Positions 56,854 to 64,000 of a stretch of 64,000 nucleotides of DNA are shown here, one piece after another. Under the pieces are notes generated by a model that saw only the letters and a program-made list of their open reading frames with translations, ran no database searches and was not told the DNA's origin. The DNA is from Cryptomeria japonica (Eukaryota; Streptophyta; Pinopsida; Cupressales; Cupressaceae), in assembly GCF_030272615.1 (NCBI RefSeq), contig NC_081408.1, positions 201,340,341-201,404,340 on the forward strand, written 5' to 3'. Both the position numbers and the translations under genes were made by a program. Each line of letters starts with the position of its first letter. Positions within the stretch are counted from its first letter, which is position 1.

Positions 56854-59800
56854 TGTAATGCCCCACCAGGAACCCTAAAGGAAAACAACACAACTAGGCA
56901 ACTAAAGGGTGAAATAATTTTTATTTGTTTTTGTTAAAGACACAGTGCACTAACTAAAACCATTGCACATTTAACAACACAACGGAAGTCTATCATATGT
57001 TTTTGTCAGGGTAACCAACGAAGATTAATTTTGTAGATTATATTAACACCACAATTAATCCATTTAATTAGATAAATTGAATACTTAAGTTTAAAACTAC
57101 ACATACATCCAAATTTCATAATAAAGAAATAAAAGTATTCCAATGCATCCTATTTCCATAACCCATTTGAACATAAGATCAAAACAATAACATTCATTTC
57201 ACTGACATAATAATATTACAATATCCATAAATACATGGCTTCCAATAATACCACTAATTACAAAGATACCATATCAAGGTTACATAAGGGTCTGATACAA
57301 TGACCACAAGGTCTCAATTGAACAATGATCTCGAACAAGAGCCGGTACATAAACCACGAACCAAGAAACACCAGCGAAGCCTTTCCTCACCTGAAGATAC
57401 AATCCAGAACATCCGATGGGAAGTGGCACTACCATCTGACCATGTGATCCCGAAATGGAACCACCCCACCATGTTAGGAGATAGTAGAAAACCCCCAAGT
57501 AAGGAAAGTAAGACAAGTACGAAAGGACTACAAGACTCTGCAAACATCCATGTGACTCAACTCACAAAACACTAGTGACTCTAAGAAGAGAGTGTCATCA
57601 CATAGCCTGATGGTTACCATGGTACAGCCTCCATAGGTCGTGGCCCCCATCCTCGGGTTTCTTCTGGTAACCTCTCCCAAGCCTCCGGTTCCAACTAAGT
57701 CTCATGCGGACCCTACCAATCCTTTCATGAAGACAAGGTGGTAAGTTTGCCATTCCAGGCCTTCTTGTAACATTATGAGCCCTGTACTAGCACTCACCTA
57801 TGCACGAGGTACATTTATCTTAATTACTATTTAATCTACCCACCCCATAATCAATTATTAGGTTATCACTTTTTAACTAACTTTCAATGGGTTATCCTGT
57901 CATCCACTTCGGGCATGACCCCCACTCGAAAGCCACTCTCTCTCATAGGACATTAACAAGAAAATTTTCTCTCTACGAGAACTCTATGGTGAAACAGACA
58001 ACGATAAACAATCCCGACAAGCACAGGTGAAGGATACACAAATACCAACCCAAGATTGACCATTTGGACAAAAACACACAATGGCTCATATCAAATAGGT
58101 TATACAACAACACCTGGTCTAGGAGAAATAATAACATAGGACACAATGACAATTCAACTAGAATACCAATGAAATTTAAGCTTGACTAAAAACACCATTT
58201 ACACAAGATCCTAATACAAGCAATCTTTTCTTAAAACAGCCATAACATAAATTATTTGCGAATAAAGATCTTTTCGATAATAAGAAAATACCACTATTTA
58301 AAAAAAACATCCTTCTTGTCTTTTGTCCAAAAATATTTAAAATAAAAATAATTCTCCTAATGTATTTTCAACATTTTTATAAAAATTATAAGCTCTATTC
58401 CTGAAACATTCCAAACTGTAATTAAATAATATTTAAAATACATTTAAAATATTATAATAACTACCATAAGAAAAACATGTCTAATATATAAATATATATA
58501 TATAAACACATATATGAATACACATATATCTATTTATATACATATATACATAATAAATTTTATTTATCCAACCCTTGGGTACGAAACCCGAAACAGTCAT
58601 ACCGCAGTACGCACAAGGGTTGTAAATTAATTTTAAAAAAATTAAAAACACTTTAAAATTTGTGTTAAAGTCCTTAGCACAGTATCCTAAGCTACCACCG
58701 GTAGCTAGTACTACCGTCCGGTAGCACTGGTACCGTCTGGTAGCACTGGTACCATAGGTAGTAGCCGCTACCATCGGCAATACTATGTACTACCATCGGT
58801 AGCGGATGCTACCATAGGTAGTATGCCCTACCCTTTATTTTTTTGTTTAATTTATTTTTTTTTAAATTTTTTTTTTTTTTTTGATATAAAATTTTAATAG
58901 TAATAATAAAAAACAATATTTTTCCAATAATTCCATTTTCACAGAATTGAATCCTTCTTCATATATATATTTTTTTAAATTTAATTAACCCAAATAAATT
59001 TAATGTGTAATTAAATTTATTTTCTTAAGGTAATTAAAACCATTTCTCACATAAATACCCTTTCTCACAAATCTTGCAATTTCCATGCATCCTAAAATCT
59101 TGACAAATTTTCTATAATAATTTCTCTTAATTTTCTCAAAATTACATACTTCCCATAAATTAGAAATATGCATCAGGCATGGATTTTAAAACAATACTCG
59201 AAGTCACCAGAGGAGGGGTTGTATTTAAAAATAACTTTACACACACACATCAATCGGAGAAAAATAGAAATATTTACTAAAAACCCACAACTAAGAATTC
59301 ATCCAACCTGGTATAGCTTTCCTAGAAGAAATCTATAGAAGAGCCCTAATCCCTTCAATAACTTCCAATAAATTTCTTCACCTAAATTCTTGACCTATTC
59401 CTGTGTAACTAAAGTAAAGACCTAACCCCTATTTAAACTAAAATTCTAGGTTCAATAGGTTTTTCACAAAAACCCTAAATTTAGAATAATAGTAATTTTT
59501 ATTTTATTTTTTAAATTTATCACATGCAATAATAAAAAAAAACATTATTCTTTCTTTTCTTTTCTCATACACATTAATTAATTTTCTAAATAAAGAATTA
59601 AAACAATACTTTAATTCTAATTAATCCTTTTATTCATTTATTTAATTATAACTTTAGAAAATAATAAATATAATTAATCTAATTTATTTTTAAAATAAAA
59701 ATATATTTCTAATACCATGCAGCTTAATTTAATAGTTTCTTTAATTAACTAAATTTATAATCTCAATGCATAAACAATATAATAATGAGATAATTTCATA

Positions 59801-60446
59801 AACTTAATTAATTAATTAATTAAATCCACTAAAACTCTCAAATTAAACAAATCTCAAGCAATTTCCCATAAAAGATAAAATGACAAAATACAAAGACCAA
59901 ACTAATTGACAAGACGACCAACGGACGACACTCATACGAGTGCAACTGAGTAAAAATAGGGTCAACTACTATCTCCACTTCCATCGAAAATTATAAGGCA
60001 CTCTCAGACCTGTGAAGACAAGTGGAGATGATACCTTGTACCTACCCAACACTTGTACCTTCAATATCCTACATCACGGAACCACACACGCATATATATA
60101 CAATATAGAAAACATGACATACACACCGATGAAGGAGAATCGCGACATTCCCTGTCTCACCAAAATGAATGAAGGAAAATCATCCCCTTGTATCCAATAC
60201 ACTCGTAAACACACAACATATAATTACACATTGCATAGATAAAGTAAAATGCCAGTACATAGCAATAATCCATAAAATGCCATAAATCACAAACACTGAA
60301 TTACTGCAAATAAATTATACATCTCATCTCCAAATAAAGCATAATGTCATAAAAATGTGAATAACATATCATGGTAATGTATCCACTAAAAAACAACCAA
60401 TAATAAAATATGAGTCTAATGATTTCAAACTAGTAGGGGTACTACA
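56854..60446 (-). repeat. T1 5' LTR (3593 bp)
   Basis: Partner of 48377-51969. The start TGTAATGCCCC and end GGTACTACA are the same. The main local difference is the layout of the GC-rich array. Confidence 0.95.
58681..58833. repeat. GC-rich GGTAGC/GCTACC palindromic array, T1 right LTR
   Basis: Contains the same unit types as 50201-50352 but in a different order. A GGTAGCACTGGTACC unit occurs twice here, and the CGATAGCTAGTACTACCG unit of the left copy is absent. Flanking sequence aligns well. Confidence 0.85.
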
Positions 60447-60451
60447 GAAGT

Positions 60452-62540
60452 AGTTCTTCCTAGAACTGTATGGGTAACTAAAATGGGGTATGAGGCTGAT
60501 GTAAATATTATTGAGATTTACACTAAAGCCCTGTTGGAAGCACCTAGGGAACTAGCAGAAAAAGTTTTTGGTAGTGCAAAATCAATTGAGAGTGGTGTAC
60601 AAGCACTGAAACAAAGAAAGAAAAGAGAAAAATACATTAGGAGTGCATCAAAATAAGTAAAGGAAATAAAAGAAAATGTTTTGAACCTTACTGGAATAAA
60701 GGAAAGTGAACTTGAAGGATTGCAACTAGAGGCACATATCTCACCGGTTGGTACATCATCTGATAGTAAGATACGTGTTGAGTTTAAGAGAGCTGATAAG
60801 AAGAGAAAACCTTCATCGGTACCCTCTCCTCCACCCAAGAAAACAAGAAAGAAGAAACAAGCGGTAAGACAACTGACAAAGAAGTTGACACCCAAGAAGA
60901 AAGAGAAACAGGTGATACCACCTTTGGACAACTTACTGAATGAAATCACTAATGACGATAACTTGGCTAATGTAAGCAAGTTGTATAACACCGTCACTGA
61001 TGCAGAAAAAGAAAGTGTTGAAAACAGTATTATTCTACATTTGGACATCTATAAGAAAGTGCTAATTGAAGTTTTAGATGATTTATCAAATGATCTATAT
61101 AGGAGGTTAGATGCAAAGAGGATTGCGGTAATGGAGTTAGATAAGAAACTTAAGGTTGAAAAACTCCTAGTTGTACATCCAGTTAACTCTAAAGAGGAGA
61201 TTGATGAATTAATTTGTGAAGCCAACAGATCAGTTTTTGTAAGAGGTCACCGATAAGTGAGCCTAATGGCTAGCAGAGTCAATGAAATTGTAGAGGAAAC
61301 AACTGATAAATGGGATATCTTTTTTGTAGAAAAGGAAAAACATAAAGAATTAAACCGACCCAATAAAACATTCAAAGTTTATCAAAAGGACAAGGACAAA
61401 GGGAAAGGTAAAGTTGGTGGAATACCAAACATCAAAATAACTAACAACTTACCACCACCCTTGGATACTACATCGGCTACTGAAAATGTGGACATAACAC
61501 ATGATGACACTAACCCTAAATCAGAAATTATATTCACCATGAATTTTGATACTCAGGAAGTGAACATTATTGTGGACAAGGACAACATGGAGGTATAGGA
61601 TGATATTGCTGGCAGTGGAAACATTACTGAGCAACTGACTGAAAATATAGAGGTTGAAATGCATACAGAGCAAACAAAGCACACAGAGCAACCTTTGGAC
61701 AGTGGAATAAATACTCGTAATATGGATGTTGGCATGGAAAAACTAATAGAGACAGAGATACTAGTAGCTAATAACACACAGAAACCATCAGAGAAACCAA
61801 CAGAGGCATAGGTACATGTTGAGATAGTAAAACCAATAATCACTGAGAAACCCAAACCATTTCTAGTAGAAATGCAAACTCAGACTGATCCATCGGCGGT
61901 TGAAACAAGAAAAATGGTTACTAACACTGGAAGCACTGAAATAATAAAGGTAGTTGGTCAAACATCTGAATTCAGACCCACTAATGTGACAGAGGTACTT
62001 CTGGACTCAATTAAGAAGATAACTGATTGTAATGCATTGGCCTACAAGGAAATTGATGATACAATACCTATTCTTAAGATGATTGCACCAAAATGCAATG
62101 TAGATAATGTAAAGGATTCTTTAGGTCAGTTAGACACATTGTCTAAATTTATTACTGGAAATGTAATAACAATTGATAAGGTAAATGAGGATACATTCAA
62201 AGAGAAAATGGAAAAAGAAAAAGAAAAATTCTTTGAAGAGACAATAAAGAAGTGCACTAATCATATTAACACACTTCTACCAGCACTGAATGCAACAATT
62301 TTGGAGTATAAGAAACTGTATAGAGAAACATGCAAACCACATCTATTGACCCAGGACATTGAGAAAGAAATAAGCAGAGTACAAAAGGAAATTGATGATA
62401 TAGTTGATAGCATCATTGGTTCATCCAAACCTATATCAGTTATTGAGCAAGAAATAACAACATTTGAAGAAAATTTGGAGAAATTTGAGAAGGAAAAAGC
62501 AAGGACCAAGGCAAATGCTAGAGAGCTGAAGTATAAATAG
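60452..62540 (+). pseudogene. S3 ORF2, C-terminal part: basic linker, helical and coiled-coil regions
   Basis: Continues in frame from 48376 after T1. It begins VLPRTVWVTKMGYEADVNII and reaches a stop near 60656. Then come a basic Pro/Lys-rich linker (PPPKKTRKKKQAVRQLTKKL), a helical block (NLANVSKLYNTVTDAEKESV, YKKVLIEVLDDLSNDLYRRL), a stop at 61254, the KDKDKGKGKVGG linker, a second stop near 61598, and the final 222 codons (61872-62540). That last part has TNVTEVLLDSIKKITDCNAL and a strong coiled coil ending ELKYK. No transmembrane helix is visible, unlike classical envelope-like genes. All blocks have counterparts in S1 and S2. Function unknown. Confidence 0.75.
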
Positions 62541-62791
62541 TCCTAAATTGGATAACCTTATCTCTCTGAGGAATGAGATCTCAAAGGAAATAATTCAAGG
62601 GAAAGATCACTAGAGGAGCATATGCATCATCTCACTGGCACGATCCAACGAACTGAGGCAACCATGAATGATAGCAACAGATACATGCAGAGTTTAAACA
62701 TGGTTTTGGCTGATATATTTTAGATTGTAACCAATCGGTTACAAACCTTAAGGTGAAATTTTGAACTCATTTGACAATTTTTGATAAGCTT
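62541..62791. other. S3 untranslated region between ORF2 and the polypurine module
   Basis: No separate gene. A short coil-like remnant (about 62600-62750) may be an eroded extension of ORF2 after its stop. Confidence 0.4.
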
Positions 62792-62947
62792 TGTCATTGA
62801 TGTCAAAGGGGAAGTAGTGGATAGAGAAAAATGGCTATTTAGAGGAGATCATCTGCTCAGGGGGAGCACATATTTTTGGACTTCAGTTTTGGAAACAGTT
62901 TTTGTATTTTTCTCGTGAGTGTTGCCATCAATACCAAAGGGGGAGAT
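62792..62947 (+). promoter_or_regulatory. S3 polypurine module: two tracts and a TGCTC/GAGCA hairpin
   Basis: The outer tract ATGTCAAAGGGGAAG is at about 62800-62814. The hairpin TGCTCAGGGGGAGCA is at 62854-62868. The primer tract ATACCAAAGGGGGAGAT (about 62931-62947) abuts the LTR start TGTTGGC. Order and spacing agree with S1 and S2. Confidence 0.78.
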
Positions 62948-63760
62948 TGTTGGCATTCTACACTCTAATGAGAAATGATGGTGTTGTCATTGATGGAAAC
63001 ATACCGGCAACCTACTGGAAACCTTCTAGAAGCCACCTGACATTCATTTGGTAAAGACACTGGCAGACATCAACACTGGTAGACACTTCACTGACAGTGG
63101 CTACAATGTATACCAGCACCCCAGCCGACATGAATAAACTTTTGTTTATTGTATTTAATTGTAAATATATTTTTTGTCAAGCCAACATGGCATATTGTAA
63201 TAGACTCATATATGTATGAGATCTTGTAAATCATTTAGATATGAGAGGATGTAATAGGAGATGAGATAAGAATGAGCAAATAATAATGGAAGATTTTATA
63301 TAAGGTTTATGGTTATAGTATGAGCTTAAACCGGTATTGAACTTGGCCTAGTTGATACTGATCTAAAGCAGTACATTGTATTGGATTTCCATAATCCATT
63401 TTGTAAGGTAGTGATACTTCTATTTTGTAGATTGAGCAGTGAGCTCTAGGCAGTTGGCCTTCATGCATGTGCAGGCCCCTCATTGTAAGTAATATTTAGT
63501 CATTGGCCAGTGAGTGAATATTGTGGGTCACAAATCCCACTGAGATTTTTCCCACATTGCATTTCCTTGTTAAACATCTTGTGTTATGGTGTGTTTTCTA
63601 TGCTGTCATTATTGTTCTTGTTTACTACATTAATTCTTATTTACCAGTACACTATTTTGGAATGAAAAATACTTAATAAGGTTAAAGAATCTATTAATCG
63701 ATTAGATATTGATTCAACCCCCCCCTCTCAGTATCTTTGGGAATATCATTAATCCTAACA
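62948..63760 (+). repeat. S3 3' LTR
   Basis: 813 bp. It contains the stem-loop AGATATTGA/TCAGTATCT around a C-tract (63704-63736) and the TATA palindrome at 63205-63220. Confidence 0.93.
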
Positions 63761-63765
63761 CCTCA

Positions 63766-64000
63766 AGTGTCTTCAAGAACTACTTTTCACTTACCAGAAG
63801 AACATTAGGACCTGCTGCCCTCTTTTCACCTTCCTCAAGGATAGACTGAATCTTGAATGTGACTCCATCTTTCTTGAATGAGTATGCATTCTTGGCTCCA
63901 TCATGGATAGCTTGTCTATCAAATTTCCATGGTCTTCCTAATAGAAGATGACATGCATCCATGGGTAGGACATCACATAACACCTTGTCCTTATACCTCC
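63766..64000 (-). pseudogene. R1 aspartic protease, C-terminal part
   Basis: Minus-strand reading gives VLPMDACHLLLGRPWKFDRQ, the second hallmark of plant gypsy proteases (LLLGRPW), and a tail ending NVLLVSEK with a stop. The catalytic DSG region lies right of the window. The linker after the stop joins in frame to the RT part at 45059 once S3 is removed, proving that both pieces belong to R1. Confidence 0.82.

Larger units (their letters stand above)
48377..60446 (-). mobile_element. T1: complete Tekay-like Ty3/gypsy chromovirus (12.07 kb) inside S3
   Basis: LTRs at 48377-51969 and 56854-60446 (3593 bp each by these borders) begin TGTAATGCCCC and end GGTACTACA on +. GAAGT flanks both sides (48372-48376, 60447-60451), inside S3 ORF2. 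The PBS is at 56840-56852 and the polypurine tract at 51970-51984, so the element reads right to left. Interior order is gag, protease, RT, RNase H, integrase and chromodomain-like tail, with many stops. Proteins parallel those of T0. This is the innermost and therefore latest event of the S1-R1-S3-T1 chain. Confidence 0.95.
45065..63760 (+). mobile_element. S3: S-family element on + strand inside R1, split by T1
   Basis: LTRs are 45065-45874 (810 bp) and 62948-63760 (813 bp), both ending AATCCTAACA. CCTCA flanks both sides (45060-45064, 63761-63765), and its removal restores the R1 frame. The PBS is 45877-45889. ORF1 is 45946-46970. ORF2 begins at 47362, is interrupted at 48376 by T1 and resumes at 60452. 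Without T1 the element is about 6.6 kb. No pol domain is present. S3 is the best preserved copy of the family for domain analysis. Confidence 0.94.
19614..64000 (-). mobile_element. S1: pol-less Sirevirus-related element carrying all further nested insertions
   Basis: S1's 3' LTR is 19614-20543 and its 5' LTR begins at 40327. The interior holds ORF2 (21020-23965) and ORF1, the latter split into three pieces by G1 and S2. Removing G1 and S2 at their target duplications rejoins ORF1 in frame. R1 has inserted into the 5' LTR at 40490/40491 and runs off the window, so S1's right end is not visible. No protease, integrase or RT lies between the LTRs. S1 shares LTR landmarks, PBS and both genes with S2 and S3 but is more diverged from them. 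Confidence 0.85.
40491..64000 (-). mobile_element. R1: Ty3/gypsy chromovirus (Reina/CRM-like), split by S3
   Basis: Reading leftwards: the end of the protease (64000-63766), the S3 insertion, RT (45059-44179), RNase H, integrase, a chromodomain-like tail, a purine tract and the 3' LTR (42109-40491). The reading frame from protease into RT is continuous once S3 and one CCTCA copy are removed. R1 inserted into the S1 5' LTR; ATAAC (40486-40490) is a candidate target duplication, but the right end is outside the window. RT wording (LPPKITISHQINFIPRASLP, FSTNSRAINRI) and the chromodomain-like end suggest a Reina- or CRM-type chromovirus. Exact clade unsure. Confidence 0.88.

Noticed and set aside
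48801-57543. An 87-codon minus-strand frame present at both 48801-49064 and 57280-57543
   Set aside because: Its two copies are simply the two LTRs of T1. Duplication by reverse transcription explains the conservation, and no domain is recognisable.
47362-62540. S-family ORF2 as an envelope-like gene or a plant mobile domain protein
   Set aside because: No signal peptide or transmembrane helix is visible, and the conserved motifs do not let me assign the plant mobile domain. Left as unknown until a profile search is done.

Overview
The window looks like nuclear DNA from a seed plant with a large, repeat-rich genome. A gymnosperm is possible, but nothing here fixes the species. The signs are plant-type Ty3/gypsy chromovirus pol fragments (Tekay/Del-like and Reina/CRM-like), Sirevirus-like Ty1/copia hallmarks, primer-binding sites matching initiator-Met tRNA (TGGTATCAGAGCC), a plant LINE 3' fragment, AT-rich spacers and long microsatellites. 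I see no intact host gene, rRNA, tRNA or CRISPR array. Nearly all coding sequence is decayed retrotransposon protein. Element names (T0, N1, C1, S1-S3, G1, R1, T1) are mine.

Left part, 1-17521. T0 (1-7436, +) is the 3' half of a Tekay-like chromovirus: protease, RT, RNase H, an integrase with its core deleted, and a chromodomain-like tail. A ~4.5 kb LTR follows, holding AT tracts, a GC-rich palindromic array and a CA/TA/TG microsatellite. After a GATGA-rich spacer comes a LINE remnant (10221-11170, -). N1 (12332-16094, -) is a small non-autonomous LTR element with an 8-bp flanking repeat.

Right part, 17522-64000, is one nest about five levels deep. C1 (Sirevirus-like copia, -) is split by S1 (19614 to beyond the window, -). 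S1 is split by G1 (24667-33438, -, TSD AGAAT), by S2 (33885-39972, -, TSD CAATC) and, inside its 5' LTR, by R1 (40491 to beyond the window, -, a gypsy chromovirus). R1 is split by S3 (45065-63760, +, TSD CCTCA), and S3 by T1 (48377-60446, -, TSD GAAGT), a complete Tekay-like element with two 3593-bp LTRs. All four insertions with both ends visible have perfect 5-bp target duplications, and removing each one restores the interrupted reading frame.

The most interesting content is the S family (S1, S2, S3). These ~6-7 kb elements have Sirevirus-type LTR, PBS and multiplied polypurine tracts but no visible protease, integrase, RT or RNase H. They carry two genes of their own: a Gag-like coiled-coil protein with four CCHC zinc knuckles, and a ~1000-residue protein I do not recognise (N-terminal globular domain with an HGEFxWLD...GLP motif, a Lys/Pro-rich linker, then helical and coiled-coil regions). 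C1 is a plausible relative of whatever enzyme source moved them. A stem-loop at the LTR end near the PBS changes its stem sequence between families while keeping its pairing. G1 is a second pol-less element, whose long ORF joins an aspartic protease to a G-patch domain.
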